DNA from: Billgrantia desiderata
GTDB taxonomy: Bacteria > Pseudomonadota > Gammaproteobacteria > Pseudomonadales > Halomonadaceae
Reading direction: 5' to 3'
Length of the DNA: 64,000 nt
Assembly (NCBI GenBank): GCA_011742915.1
Contig: JAAQTN010000019.1
Coordinates: 1 to 64,000, forward strand
Shown here: positions 1-11,309 of the stretch, piece by piece
Layout of the letters: the number at the start of each line of letters is the position of its first letter
How positions within the stretch are numbered: the stretch's first letter is position 1
The notes under the pieces: model-generated
Told to the model about the DNA's origin: nothing
What the model saw: only the letters and a program-made list of their open reading frames with translations
The model's database searches: none
Position numbers and translations under genes: made by a program

Positions 1-476
1 TTCGAGGCGCCGAACACGGCGACCGGGCCGAGCGGAATGTGGCGCTGGCGCAGGTCGGCGCGGGGCAGCGGCTCACGTTCCGGCAGGGCCGGGTCGAGGC
101 GCAGGTCGAGCCACTCGCCGGCGCGCACCACATTGGCGAACAGGCGCAGCTGGCCGCAGGTGCGGCCGCGCTCGCCCTCGAGGCGGGCGCGGGGCAGGCC
201 GGTCTCGGCCATGGCGCGTTCGATCAGTTCGTCGCCGATGGCCTCGATCTCGCCGGCGACGGTGTCGAGGAACGCCGCGCGCTGCTCCAGCGTCGTCTCG
301 CGGTAGCTGGCGAAGGCTTCCTCGGCGAGCTGGCAGGCGCGCTCCACCTCGGCCTGGGTGCCACCGGCGTAGGCGGGTGCCAGCCGCTCACCGGTGGCGG
401 GATCGACGGCGTGGATGGGAGTGGAACTGCCGCTGACGGCCTCGCGGCCGATCAGCATCTTGCCTTCCAGGGACAT
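1..476 (-). CDS. alpha-ketoglutarate semialdehyde dehydrogenase (partial, C-terminus off the left edge)
   Basis: The N-terminal 158 codons of an NAD(P)-dependent aldehyde dehydrogenase are present. The start reads [16 protein letters not shown] and continues through the ALDH fold to [14 protein letters not shown], the segment just before the cofactor-binding core. This pattern matches the branch that oxidises 2-oxoglutarate semialdehyde to 2-oxoglutarate, the last step of the Weimberg pentose pathway. The catalytic Cys and Glu lie beyond the window, so activity cannot be judged. The ATG at 476 is preceded by a good AGGAG ribosome site. A perfect 29-bp inverted repeat upstream (564-592) suggests control by the ROK regulator encoded next to it. 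Family assignment is strong; the exact substrate is inferred from the neighbouring xylose genes. Confidence 0.82.
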   Translation of the reverse strand, partial: MSLEGKMLIGREAVSGSSTPIHAVDPATGERLAPAYAGGTQAEVERACQLAEEAFASYRETTLEQRAAFLDTVAGEIEAIGDELIERAMAETGLPRARLEGERGRTCGQLRLFANVVRAGEWLDLRLDPALPEREPLPRADLRQRHIPLGPVAVFGAS

Positions 477-563
477 GACGGGCTCCTGCGGTTGTTGTCG
501 ATGATGGATTCGGTCCGACGGATGCACAGCTAGGTGTATCCGGTTTTATCCTGGGTGATGAAG

Positions 564-592
564 CCACTAAGTTCAATCTTTTAACTTAGTGG
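564..592. promoter_or_regulatory. putative ROK-regulator operator 1, before the semialdehyde dehydrogenase gene
   Basis: A perfect 10-bp inverted repeat, CCACTAAGTT / AACTTAGTGG, is separated by 9 bp. It lies between the end of the ROK gene and the start of the semialdehyde dehydrogenase gene. It aligns without gaps with sites at 2100-2128, 9837-9865 and 12982-13010 as CCNCTWAGT-N11-ACTWAGTGG. Binding by the adjacent ROK protein is inference. Confidence 0.72.
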
Positions 593-629
593 TTGGTGTC
601 GACTTTGGTCGCTATCCGCAGGGGGCATA

Positions 630-1844
630 TCAGAAAAAGGTGTCGCCGAGATCGCTCGAGCCGTGAATGATGCTGGCCAGAACCTGGGCGGCGGCGCCTC
701 TGGCGGCGATGAAGGTGGAGTCTTGAACCACCCGCAGCGGTACCTGCTGAGTGGTGCCGAGCAGGCGGTTCTGATTGGCCTTGAAGAAGTCGAGGGCGGG
801 GCCGAGCAGGGGAGCGCCCAACTGGGTGAGGGAGCCGCCCAGCACGATCTCGGAGGGGTTCTGGGTATGGTGCAGGTTGAGCAGCAGGACTCCCAGCGCT
901 TCGCCGGCCCGGCGCAGCGTGACCTGCACGTCGGGCTCATCCAGCCTTGGCAGCAAGCTCTCGATGAGGTCTTCCTCTTCCGCAATGCCCAGGGCGGCGC
1001 GGATCGACCAGCCGCTGACCAGAGTTTCGGCGCAGCCGCGATTGCCGCAGTGGCAGTAGAGCCCCCCGGGTTGCAGGACGGTATGCCCGATCTCACCGGC
1101 CAGACCCTGGATGCCGCGAGTGACCAGCGGCAAGTGGCTGCCCTCCACCATGCCGCTGCCGATGCCGGTGCCGGCGCTGACGTAAACCAGCGACTCGGGA
1201 ATGTTGCCGGTACGGAAGTAGAGTTCGCCGAAGGCCGCCGACTTCGCTTCGTTGTCCATCAGCCAGGTGCCCTCCAGGTGGGGCAGGTGGGGACGAAGCA
1301 GCTCGAGGAAACGCACGTCTCGCCAGCCCAGGTTGGGAGCCAGCCGCAGTACCGGCTTGTTGGGTGCGATAGGGCCGGGCAGGGCAATGCCGAGGCCCAG
1401 ACAACGGCGCTTCTTGACCGGAGCTTCTTGCATCAGCGCGTGCAGCAGTTCCCCAAGCAGCTCGGCAGTGACTTCGGGGGTGGTGGGCACGAGGTGCTCG
1501 TGGTGTGAAACCAGCACCTGGCCCGCCAGCGTACAGGCCACCAGGCGTAACCCATGTACGCCAACCTCGGCACCGAGCAGGACGTGCTGCTCTTCGTTGA
1601 GGTGCAGAGCACGACCCGGGCGACCACCGCTGCTCTTCTGCAGCTCCCCTTCCCGCAGCCAACCCTGATTCAGCAGGGATTGCACGCCGGCGCCCACGGT
1701 GGCCTTGGTCAACTGAGCCTGGGTGGCGATGTCGGCACGAGTGAGGCCGGGGGTACGACGCACGAGCTCGAGAATGGCGCTACGGTTGAGCCGCTTGAGG
1801 AAGTGGAGATCGCCCGCCTTGTGCTGTTGATTGCTGGTAGACAT
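630..1844 (-). CDS. ROK-family transcriptional repressor (XylR/NagC type)
   Basis: This 404-residue protein has an N-terminal winged helix-turn-helix (about residues 20-65, with [17 protein letters not shown] as the reading region) followed by a full ROK sugar-binding domain. The ROK hallmarks are GTGIG (225-229), E251 and H254, and the zinc motif CHCGNRGC (C264, C266, C271). ROK repressors of this layout bind palindromic operators and release them when sugar binds. The gene is transcribed away from the xylose dehydrogenase operon and lies upstream of the semialdehyde dehydrogenase gene on the same strand. It is therefore the natural regulator of the four shared 29-bp operators in this region. 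No clear ribosome site precedes the ATG at 1844. D-xylose or a xylo-oligosaccharide as inducer is inference. Confidence 0.88.
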   Translation of the reverse strand: MSTSNQQHKAGDLHFLKRLNRSAILELVRRTPGLTRADIATQAQLTKATVGAGVQSLLNQGWLREGELQKSSGGRPGRALHLNEEQHVLLGAEVGVHGLRLVACTLAGQVLVSHHEHLVPTTPEVTAELLGELLHALMQEAPVKKRRCLGLGIALPGPIAPNKPVLRLAPNLGWRDVRFLELLRPHLPHLEGTWLMDNEAKSAAFGELYFRTGNIPESLVYVSAGTGIGSGMVEGSHLPLVTRGIQGLAGEIGHTVLQPGGLYCHCGNRGCAETLVSGWSIRAALGIAEEEDLIESLLPRLDEPDVQVTLRRAGEALGVLLLNLHHTQNPSEIVLGGSLTQLGAPLLGPALDFFKANQNRLLGTTQQVPLRVVQDSTFIAARGAAAQVLASIIHGSSDLGDTFF

Positions 1845-2070
1845 AGAGTAAGGAGGCCCTGCGGTCCGCGCACAGCGGAAAAACGGATGAAGCCGATGCC
1901 CACGCGTAGCGTACCGAAGAGCGTCTGGGTTCGTTGCGAGAGCGGGTTGGTTCCAAGAATAAACGAATTAAAAACCATCGGCCATGCTCGAAAGTGACTG
2001 CCCATTCCCGTCATGTGCAGGAATCTATCTGATTTAGGTAAATAAACTTCGAGTTTCTACTAACGTCGCA

Positions 2071-2099
2071 TTGCTGATCCATCGGAGGGTGTCCACTCT
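2071..2099 (+). promoter_or_regulatory. probable sigma-70 promoter of the first sugar dehydrogenase operon
   Basis: TTGCTG (2071-2076) and CACTCT (2094-2099) are separated by 17 bp. The same arrangement, with TTGACG and CAATCT, occurs before the paralogous dehydrogenase at 12955-12983, and the flanking ACTAACGTCKCATTG is shared. The operator starts at the last bases of the -10, so bound repressor would block the transcription start. Confidence 0.55.
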
Positions 2100-2128
2100 C
2101 CGCTTAGTAAATAGAAAAAACTAAGTGG
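2100..2128. promoter_or_regulatory. putative ROK-regulator operator 2, before the first sugar dehydrogenase
   Basis: CCGCTTAGT (2100-2108) and ACTAAGTGG (2120-2128) flank an 11-bp A-rich spacer. The site has the same 29-bp layout as the other three sites and lies just downstream of the -10, 7 bp before the ATG at 2136. It also supplies most of the 5' leader, and the ribosome site (GGAGAG) overlaps its end. Confidence 0.7.
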
Positions 2129-2135
2129 AGAGAGC

Positions 2136-2906
2136 ATGAGCAACGACGCGGCGCGTTACCCCAGCCTCGAACAGCGGGTGGTCTTCATCACTGGCGGAGG
2201 TAGCGGCATTGGCGCAGAACTGACCCGAGCCTTTCACCGACAGGGAGCTCGTGTCGCCTTCGTCGATATCGATGATGCCGCCAGTCAGGCGCTGGTGGAG
2301 CGGCTCAAGGCAGAGACCGGCCGGGCGCCGCACTATCGTCACTGCGACATCCGTGACGTCGCGGCCCTGCAAGCGGCCATTGCCGAGGTCGGTCGGGAGT
2401 TTGGGCCCATCCATACCCTGGTCAACAACGCTGCCAACGACGATCGCCACACCTGGCAAGAGGTCGACGTTGCCTACTGGGACGAGCGCATGTCGCTCAA
2501 CCTGCGACCGATGTTCTTCGCCGCCCAGGCAGCGGCGCACCAGATGATCGAGGCCGGCGGCGGCGCGATCATCAACTTCGGCTCGATCAGCGTGCAGATG
2601 GCCATCCCCGAACTGTCGGCCTACGTCACCGCCAAGGCGGCGGTGCATGGCCTGACACGCAGCCTGGCCCGCGACCTGGGACGCTACGGCATCCGCGTCA
2701 ACACCCTGGTGCCCGGCTCGATCCTGACCGAGCGCCAGTTGCAGAAGTGGATCGGCCCCGAAGAGGAGGCATCGATCCTGGCCCATCAGTGCTTGAAGCT
2801 GCGGCTCGAGCCCAGGCACATCGCCCCCACCGTGCTGTTCCTGGCCAGTGCCGATAGCGCCGCGATAACGGGCCAGGAGATAGCCGTCGATGGCGGCTGG
2901 GGCTGA
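2136..2906 (+). CDS. xylB: short-chain dehydrogenase, probable NAD-dependent D-xylose 1-dehydrogenase (copy 1)
   Basis: This 256-residue classical SDR probably oxidises beta-D-xylopyranose to D-xylonolactone, the entry step of the Weimberg pathway. The NAD-binding TGGGSGIG is at 19-26 and NNAAND at 97-102. The catalytic residues are S150, Y163 and K167 (YVTAK). The segments NNAANDDRH, YWDER, NFGSIS and the end VDGGWG resemble Caulobacter crescentus XylB as I recall it. It is the first gene of an operon with a CUT1 importer and a beta-xylosidase, and carries its own ROK-type operator. A paralogue about 79% identical by hand count lies at 13021-13791. L-arabinose or D-galactose dehydrogenase remains possible, since SDR sugar dehydrogenases are promiscuous. 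Confidence 0.85.
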   Translation: MSNDAARYPSLEQRVVFITGGGSGIGAELTRAFHRQGARVAFVDIDDAASQALVERLKAETGRAPHYRHCDIRDVAALQAAIAEVGREFGPIHTLVNNAANDDRHTWQEVDVAYWDERMSLNLRPMFFAAQAAAHQMIEAGGGAIINFGSISVQMAIPELSAYVTAKAAVHGLTRSLARDLGRYGIRVNTLVPGSILTERQLQKWIGPEEEASILAHQCLKLRLEPRHIAPTVLFLASADSAAITGQEIAVDGGWG

Positions 2907-2979
2907 TTTTTCATCCCAATGATTTTCTCAGAACAAGAGGTGCACCATGCGCTTACAACAAGACAAGGAGCTCGTCATG

Positions 2980-4269
2980 CACATTACAGGACAACGCTCG
3001 TCACAGCCGGCGCGCGCTAAGCGCTGGTTGGCCGCTGCCGTTGCGCTCACTTCGGGCCTGGCTGCATTCGCTGCGGCGGCCGATACCACCGTACGGGTGC
3101 TGCGGGTCGAGATCAGCGACGTCGAGAAGCAGTACTACGCCGATATCGTCGCCGAGTACGAGGCGCAGAACCCGGGCGTCAATGTGGTCTTCGAATACAT
3201 TGCCAACGAGGCCTACAAGACGCGCCTGCCCACCCTGCTGCAATCCAATCAGCGCCCTGACATCTTCTACAGCTGGGGCGGCGAGGGGCTGCGCGACCAG
3301 GTCGAGGCCGGCTTCGTGCGCGACCTCACCGAGGAGATGCAGGACGGCTGGCAGGATCTCTATCCCGAGTCGGCCGTGCGCGCCTTCACGCTGGACGATC
3401 GCGTCTACGGCGCGCCGCTCTACGCTACCGTAGTGGGCTTCTGGGCCAACACCGCACTGACCGAACAGGCCGGCGTCGACATCGAAGCCATCGAGACCTG
3501 GGAGGACCTGCAGGAGGCGGTGGTCGCCCTGCGCGAAAGCGGCATCACCCCCGCCGTGGTGGGTGGCCAGGATGGCTGGCCGATGCACTTCTACTGGGGC
3601 TACCTGGCCACGCGCCTGGCCGGCGGCGAGGGCATCGAGGCGGCCAAGGAGGGCGAGAACGGCGGCTTCGAGGGTGAGCCCTTCGTGCGCGCCGGCGAGC
3701 TGCTGCAGTCCTTCGTCGAACTCAACCCCTTCCAGTCGGGCTTCATGGCGACTTCCTACGAGCGTGCCAGCGGCATGTTCGGCGACGGCGAGGCGGCCCT
3801 GCACCTGATGGGCGACTGGGACTACATCCCCTCCAAGGAGCGCTCGATGACGGGCGAGGGCGTGCCCGACGAGGACCTCGAGTTCATTCGCTTTCCCCGG
3901 GTGGACGATGGCGCCGGCAACGATGACAGCTTCGGCGGCATGAACGGCTTCGCCGTGACCCGCGACGCTTCCGACGAGGCGGTGGACTTCCTGCGCTTCC
4001 TGCTCAACGAGGAGAACCAGCGCGAGGCGGCGCGGCTCGGCATCTTCGTGCCGGTGGCCCATGGCTCCGAGGAGGAACTCGATACGCCCTATGCGCGCAA
4101 GGTGGCGCAGATCCTCAGCGAATCCAACTTCCATCAGGTGTTCCTCGACCAGGCGCTGGGCACTTCCGTCGGTGCCACGGTAAACGACATCAGCGGCGAC
4201 CTGGCGCAGGGCGAGATCACGCCCGAGGAGGCGGCTGCCCAGGTCGAAGAGGCCTGGATGTTCCGCTGA
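2980..4269 (+). CDS. CUT1-family sugar ABC transporter, periplasmic substrate-binding protein
   Basis: This extracellular solute-binding protein (family 1, MalE/XylE-like) of 429 residues delivers an oligosaccharide to the following permeases. A basic N-terminus and hydrophobic stretch (KRWLAAAVALTSGLAAFAAA) form a Sec signal peptide cut near AAA-D. There is no lipobox Cys, so the mature protein is periplasmic. The family pattern is visible in RPDIFYSWGGEG, DRVYGAPLYA and FGGMNGFAV. I chose the ATG at 2980 for its AAGGAG six bases upstream; an in-frame ATG at 2947 with AGAGGTG is a real alternative. The next genes are the two permeases, then the GH43 xylosidase, which points to xylobiose or longer xylo-oligosaccharides as substrate. 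Confidence 0.87.
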   Translation, partial: HITGQRSSQPARAKRWLAAAVALTSGLAAFAAAADTTVRVLRVEISDVEKQYYADIVAEYEAQNPGVNVVFEYIANEAYKTRLPTLLQSNQRPDIFYSWGGEGLRDQVEAGFVRDLTEEMQDGWQDLYPESAVRAFTLDDRVYGAPLYATVVGFWANTALTEQAGVDIEAIETWEDLQEAVVALRESGITPAVVGGQDGWPMHFYWGYLATRLAGGEGIEAAKEGENGGFEGEPFVRAGELLQSFVELNPFQSGFMATSYERASGMFGDGEAALHLMGDWDYIPSKERSMTGEGVPDEDLEFIRFPRVDDGAGNDDSFGGMNGFAVTRDASDEAVDFLRFLLNEENQREAARLGIFVPVAHGSEEELDTPYARKVAQILSESNFHQVFLDQALGTSVGATVNDISGDLAQGEITPEEAAAQVEEAWMFR

Positions 4270-4303
4270 GCCGTTCGTCGGACGCATCCACGAACCTGAG
4301 CAT

Positions 4304-4333
4304 GCCCGGTGCCGCGCTCACGCCGCGCCGGGC
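4304..4333 (+). other. hairpin in the mRNA between the binding-protein gene and the first permease gene
   Basis: GCCCGGTGC (4304-4312) pairs with GCGCCGGGC (4325-4333), with one G-U pair and a 12-base loop and no T-run. Its place, directly after the binding-protein gene, suits a 3'-end stabiliser or partial terminator that keeps binding protein more abundant than permease, as known for malE-malF type operons. Confidence 0.5.
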
Positions 4334-4357
4334 CCCGTTCTCCGAAGGGAATCCGTC

Positions 4358-5290
4358 ATGAGTACCCTGACCCGACCTGCCGTGCACAGGAGAAGCAACA
4401 CCGATCGCCTGCGGCAGGGGCTGGCCAACGGCAAGTTCACCGCCGTGCTGATCCTGCTGCCCCCGGCGCTGATCCTGTTCTCGCTGTTCGTCATCCTGCC
4501 GCTGGCCGACGCGGCCTACTACAGTGCCTTCTCCTGGAACGGCTACGGCACGCCGACCAACTTCGTCGGCACCCAGAACTACGAGCGGCTGCTCGACCAC
4601 TCGGTGTTCCACACTGCGCTGTGGAACACCGCCAAGCTGATCCTCGTCTCGTTGATCATCCAGATGCCGCTGGCGCTGGGCCTGGCGCTGCTGGTGTATC
4701 GCAAGACCCCGACCAACACCCTGTTCCGGCTGGTGTTCTTCCTGCCCTACATTCTTGCCGAGGTGGCCGCCGGGCTGATCTGGAGCTTCGTCTTCGATGG
4801 TGACTACGGCATCACCGCCTTCATGTTCCAGACCCTGGGGCAGGAGTCGGTCTACGTGCTGGCCGATCGCCAGTGGGCTTTCCCGGCGATCATGACGGTG
4901 ATCGTATGGAAGTACTTCGGCTTCCACATGATGATCTACATCGCCGCGCTGCAGAGCGTGCCCAAGGACCTGATCGAAGCGGCCAAGCTCGAGGGTGCCA
5001 AGCCGCGTCAGGTGGCCCTGTTCGTGCAGATCCCGCTGATCAAGCACGCCATCGTGGTGAGCGGCTTCTTCGCCATCATCGGTTCGCTGCAGATCTTCGA
5101 CATCATCATCCCGATGACCAACGGCGGGCCGTCCAACTCGACCCATACCATCGTCACCTACCTCTACACCTTCGGCCTGTCGCGGCTCAACATCGGCTTC
5201 GGTAGTGCCGCCGCCGTGGTGCTGTTCGTGCTCGCCATCGGCATTGCGCTGTTCTACCAGCGCGCCACGGCGAAGGAGGCGCGGACATGA
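4358..5290 (+). CDS. CUT1-family sugar ABC transporter permease (MalF-like)
   Basis: This 310-residue inner-membrane permease has six predicted membrane spans, the first around FTAVLILLPPALILFSLFVILPL. The cytoplasmic EAA loop, EAAKLEGAKPRQVALF (about residues 211-226), docks onto the ATPase. The ATG at 4358 follows GAAGGGA. Its stop overlaps the start of the next permease by 4 bp, so the two are translationally coupled, as is usual for CUT1 systems. The substrate is inferred from the operon (xylo-oligosaccharides). Confidence 0.9.
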   Translation: MSTLTRPAVHRRSNTDRLRQGLANGKFTAVLILLPPALILFSLFVILPLADAAYYSAFSWNGYGTPTNFVGTQNYERLLDHSVFHTALWNTAKLILVSLIIQMPLALGLALLVYRKTPTNTLFRLVFFLPYILAEVAAGLIWSFVFDGDYGITAFMFQTLGQESVYVLADRQWAFPAIMTVIVWKYFGFHMMIYIAALQSVPKDLIEAAKLEGAKPRQVALFVQIPLIKHAIVVSGFFAIIGSLQIFDIIIPMTNGGPSNSTHTIVTYLYTFGLSRLNIGFGSAAAVVLFVLAIGIALFYQRATAKEART

Positions 5291-6114
5291 GCAGCGCGAC
5301 CTTCCGCAACACCCTGCGCGTGATCGTGTTGATCCTGGTGGCCAGCCTGGTCATCGGCCCGCTGCTGGCGTCCTTCTTCGGCGGCTTCAAGACCAACGCC
5401 GAGCTGCGCACCAACCCGCTGTGGCTGCCCGACGCCTGGAATCCGCAGAACTACGTCGCGATCTTCCTCGACGGCAATTTCTGGCGCTACATGGGCAACT
5501 CGTTCTTCATCTCGTCGATGACGGTGCTGCTGACCCTGGTAGTGGGCGCGGCGGCGGCCTACGTGTTCTCGCAGATCCGCTTCTTCGGCTCGCGGATGAT
5601 CCACTCCTACCTGCTGCTGGGGCTGATGTTCCCCTTCGCCGCGGCGATCCTGCCGCTGTTCATCAAGGTGCGCGACCTGGGTCTGCTGGATACCTACTGG
5701 GCGGTGATCCTGCCGCAGACCGCCTTCGGCCTGTCGCTGGCGATCCTGCTGTTCAAGGCGTTCTTCGATCAGCTGCCCAAGGAGCTGTTCGAGGCCGCCT
5801 ACGTCGATGGCTGCAGTTACCTGCGCTTCTTCTGGTCGTTCACCTTGCCGCTGTCGACGCCGATCCTGGCCACCGTGGGGGTGTTCGTCTTCGTGCAGAG
5901 CTGGAACAACTTCCTGCTGCCGCTGGTGGTGCTCAACGACCGCTCCATCTACACCTGGCCGCTGGGCATGATGCAGTTCCAGGGCGAGTACCTGACCCAG
6001 TGGAACATGATCCTGGCGTTCGTGACGCTGACCATCACGCCGGCGGTGATCTTCTTCCTCGCCGCGCAGAAATACATCGTGGCCGGACTGACCGGCGGCT
6101 CCGTCAAGGGATGA
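5287..6114 (+). CDS. CUT1-family sugar ABC transporter permease (MalG-like)
   Basis: This second membrane subunit has 275 residues and six predicted spans. Its EAA loop is EAAYVDGCSYLRFFWSFTLPL (about residues 166-186). The C-terminus AAQKYIVAGLTGGSVKG is typical of MalG-type permeases. It overlaps the first permease by ATGA and ends 5 bp before the beta-xylosidase ATG. The importer's ATPase follows the xylosidase gene at 7788. Confidence 0.9.
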   Translation: MSSATFRNTLRVIVLILVASLVIGPLLASFFGGFKTNAELRTNPLWLPDAWNPQNYVAIFLDGNFWRYMGNSFFISSMTVLLTLVVGAAAAYVFSQIRFFGSRMIHSYLLLGLMFPFAAAILPLFIKVRDLGLLDTYWAVILPQTAFGLSLAILLFKAFFDQLPKELFEAAYVDGCSYLRFFWSFTLPLSTPILATVGVFVFVQSWNNFLLPLVVLNDRSIYTWPLGMMQFQGEYLTQWNMILAFVTLTITPAVIFFLAAQKYIVAGLTGGSVKG

Positions 6115-6119
6115 CACCG

Positions 6120-7736
6120 ATGACCGATACCATCCGCAACCCGATTCTCCCCGGCTTCAACCCAGATCCCTCGATCTGCCGGGTCGGTGAGGACTACTAC
6201 ATCGCCACCTCCACCTTCGAGTGGTACCCGGGGGTGCAGATCCACCACTCGCGGGACCTGGCCAACTGGCGGCTGGTGAGCCGGCCGTTGGCCCGGGCCG
6301 CCCAGCTCGACATGCGCGGCAATCCCGACTCCTGTGGCATCTGGGCGCCTTGCCTGACCCATGCCGACGGCTTGTTCTGGCTGATCTACACCGACATGAA
6401 GCGCTACGAGGGCAACTTCAAGGACGGCCACAACTATCTGGTCACCGCGCCCGCCATCGAGGGACCCTGGAGCGACCCGGTGTATCTCAATTCCAGCGGC
6501 TTCGATCCCTCGCTGTTCCACGATGACGACGGCCGCAAGTGGCTGGTCAACCTCAAGTGGGACTATCGCCAGCGCGAGGGCGGCGATCGCTTCGGCGGCA
6601 TCCTGCTGCAGGAGTACGACGTCGAGCGCAGGCAACTGGTCGGCCCGATCCGCAACATCTTTGCCGGCACCGAGATGAAACTCACCGAGGGGCCGCACCT
6701 CTATCGCCGCGACGGCTGGTACCACCTGCTGGTGGCCGAGGGCGGTACCGGCTACGACCACGCCGTGACCATGGCGCGCTCGCGCGAGATCGCCGGCCCC
6801 TATGAGGTACACCCGGACAACCCGGTGCTGACCACGCGCCAGGATCCGGACAATCCGCTGCAGCGTGCCGGCCACGCCGATCTGGTCGATACGCCGGAAG
6901 GCGAGACCTATATGGTGCACCTGTGCAGCCGGCCGCTGCCCGGCACGCGCCGCTCGCCGCTGGGGCGCGAGACGGCGATCCAGCGGGTCGAGTGGGGCGA
7001 GGACGGCTGGCTGCGCCTGGCCCATGGCGGCAACGTTCCGGCGCTGGAGGTGGCCCTTGCTGGCGTCGAGACCGGCGTGGCGCAGTGGGAGCCGGCCGAG
7101 GAGGAAACCTATGCGTTCGCGCCCGGCGCGCTGCCGGCGGATTTCCAGTGGCTGCGCACGCCCGAGCCCGGGCGGCTGTTCTCGCTCGATGCGCTGCCCG
7201 GTTATCTGCGTCTTTACGGCCGCGAGTCGGTGGGTTCCTGGTTCGAGCAGGCGCTGGTGGCAAGGCGCCAGGACAGCTGGCACTGCAGCGCCGAGACCGA
7301 ACTCGAGTTCGAGCCCGACGACATCCAGCAGTTCGCCGGGCTGATCGCCTACTACAACCGCTTCAAGTTCCACTATCTCGCAGTGAGCCTGAACGATGAG
7401 GGCAACAAGGTGCTCAGCGTGATGAGCTGCCACGACGAGTGGCCCAGCGGGCAGCTCGACATCGTCGAGGGCGGCGTGGCGCTCGAGCCCGGCCTGCCGG
7501 TGCGTCTCGGCCTCGACATCCGTGAGCGCGAGCTGCAGTTCCGCTTCGCCCAGGGCAGCGCCGGGTGGCGGCCGATCGGCCCGGTGCTGGACGCCGGGCT
7601 GCTCTCGGACGAAGGCAGCGGTCGCGCCCACGGCTACTTCACCGGCAACTTTCTGGGTATGGCGGCGCATGACATCAGCGGACGCGCCACGCCGGCGGAC
7701 TTCGCCGGGTTCCGCTATCGCCGCAATACCCGCTGA
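6120..7736 (+). CDS. xynB: glycoside hydrolase family 43 beta-xylosidase, cytoplasmic
   Basis: This 538-residue two-domain GH43 enzyme releases D-xylose from the non-reducing end of xylo-oligosaccharides. The five-bladed propeller carries the expected acidic triad: D16 (FNPDPSI), D129 (GFDPSLF) and E190 (LTEGPHLY). The C-terminal half, with SWFEQALVARRQ and YYNRFKFHYLAVS, is the beta-sandwich that closes the active site in xylosidases of the Selenomonas SXA type. There is no signal peptide, so it acts in the cytoplasm on imported oligomers. The start at 6120 begins with MTDTIRNPILPGF, as in the family; an ATG at 6111 is in frame but overlaps the permease stop. Alpha-L-arabinofuranosidase side activity is common in this group. 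Confidence 0.92.
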   Translation: MTDTIRNPILPGFNPDPSICRVGEDYYIATSTFEWYPGVQIHHSRDLANWRLVSRPLARAAQLDMRGNPDSCGIWAPCLTHADGLFWLIYTDMKRYEGNFKDGHNYLVTAPAIEGPWSDPVYLNSSGFDPSLFHDDDGRKWLVNLKWDYRQREGGDRFGGILLQEYDVERRQLVGPIRNIFAGTEMKLTEGPHLYRRDGWYHLLVAEGGTGYDHAVTMARSREIAGPYEVHPDNPVLTTRQDPDNPLQRAGHADLVDTPEGETYMVHLCSRPLPGTRRSPLGRETAIQRVEWGEDGWLRLAHGGNVPALEVALAGVETGVAQWEPAEEETYAFAPGALPADFQWLRTPEPGRLFSLDALPGYLRLYGRESVGSWFEQALVARRQDSWHCSAETELEFEPDDIQQFAGLIAYYNRFKFHYLAVSLNDEGNKVLSVMSCHDEWPSGQLDIVEGGVALEPGLPVRLGLDIRERELQFRFAQGSAGWRPIGPVLDAGLLSDEGSGRAHGYFTGNFLGMAAHDISGRATPADFAGFRYRRNTR

Positions 7737-7787
7737 ACCCGATTACGCCCACAACCAAACACAACAGGCGGCAAGAAGAGACATGCT

Positions 7788-8828
<1,041 letters not shown>

Positions 8829-8849
8829 ACCGGGAGCGAGAACAGCGCA

Positions 8850-9752
8850 ATGACGACGATCACTCTCGACAACGGCAGGCTGCGACTGGTGGTCAACCCA
8901 GTCGTCGGCGGCTCCGTGGTGCGTTTCGACAGGCTCACCGAGCATGGCCCCGAGCCGCTGATGCGTCCGGGCAACGACGCCGAGCGCGACCCTAACCGAC
9001 TGGCCATGTATCCGCTGGTGCCGTGGTCCAACCGTATCGGCGGGGGCGGTTTCACCTGGCAGGGATGCCACTACCCGCTCGCGGCCAACCTGGCCGGTGA
9101 GCCCCTGCCGATCCACGGCGACGGTTGGCAGCGGGAATGGCGGGTGGAGCGGCAAGCGCAGCACGAACTGCGCCTGACGCTGCGCTCGTTTGAGCAGCCG
9201 CCGTTCGACTACCTGGCGGAGCTGAGCTATCGCCTGGCGGATGACACCCTCGAGGTGGTCCTTGCCGTGACTCATCGGGGAGAGACACCGGCTCCCTATG
9301 GCCTGGGCCTGCATCCCTGGTTCCCGCGCAGCGCCGATGTGCGGCTCGAGGCCACTGCCGAAGGCGTGTGGGAGGTCGACGCCGACCAATTGCCAACCGA
9401 ATGGCGCCGGCTCGAGGCGACTGAGAGCTGGAACTTCTCGCGTGGTAAGGGGCTGCCGAGCGGCAAGATCGACAATCTATTCACCGGCTGGAACGGCCGG
9501 GCCGAGCTGCGCTGGCCCGAGCGCGGCGTGACGCTCGAGGTGCGTGCCGACACCTCGCGCTACCTGGTCTTCTCGCCGGGCAAGCAGGCGGATTTCTTCT
9601 GCTTCGAGCCGGTTTCCCATGGCGTCGATGCCCACCGTTTCGCTGACTCCCCCACCCAGGGCCTTACCTCTGAAGAATCAGGCCTGGTGATCCTGGAAGA
9701 GGGGGAGCGCTGCGAGATGTGCTGCCACTTCCGCTGTCACCCCGCTGACTGA
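8850..9752 (+). CDS. aldose 1-epimerase (mutarotase) family protein
   Basis: This 300-residue galactose-mutarotase-like beta-sandwich protein interconverts alpha and beta anomers of sugars. Recognisable pieces are LVPWSNRIGGG near the N-terminus, IHGDGW, GLGLHPWF with the catalytic-type His, and FFCFEPVSH near the end. In this operon it would convert the xylose anomer released by the xylosidase into the one oxidised by the dehydrogenase. It follows the ATPase by 21 bp and ends the CUT1 operon. Confidence 0.85.
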   Translation: MTTITLDNGRLRLVVNPVVGGSVVRFDRLTEHGPEPLMRPGNDAERDPNRLAMYPLVPWSNRIGGGGFTWQGCHYPLAANLAGEPLPIHGDGWQREWRVERQAQHELRLTLRSFEQPPFDYLAELSYRLADDTLEVVLAVTHRGETPAPYGLGLHPWFPRSADVRLEATAEGVWEVDADQLPTEWRRLEATESWNFSRGKGLPSGKIDNLFTGWNGRAELRWPERGVTLEVRADTSRYLVFSPGKQADFFCFEPVSHGVDAHRFADSPTQGLTSEESGLVILEEGERCEMCCHFRCHPAD

Positions 9753-9761
9753 ACTCACGTT

Positions 9762-9806
9762 CGGTACCCGCTCTTTCGATACCCGCTTTTTCGATACCTG
9801 CTTTTG
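9762..9806. repeat. three tandem copies of a 15-bp unit
   Basis: The units at 9762-9776, 9777-9791 and 9792-9806 follow the pattern CGATACCCGCTTTTT, with one to three differences each. They lie between the mutarotase stop and the porin operator. The repeat is too short to assign a function; slippage or a regulatory array are both possible. Confidence 0.6.
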
Positions 9807-9836
9807 ACGACAAAGGAGACGACACGCATCGCTTAA

Positions 9837-11230
<1,394 letters not shown>

Positions 11231-11271
11231 CGCACGCCAGGACACCCTTCATCGCGGGGCTTCCTCCCCTT

Positions 11272-11295
11272 GGCGCCCGCACGGGCGCCCTTTTT
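11272..11295 (+). terminator. Rho-independent terminator after the porin gene
   Basis: GGCGCCC (11272-11278) and GGGCGCC (11283-11289) pair around a 4-base loop, followed by C and five T residues. This is a classical intrinsic terminator 42 bp after the porin stop. Confidence 0.85.
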
Positions 11296-11309
11296 GCGGA
11301 GTACATGTC

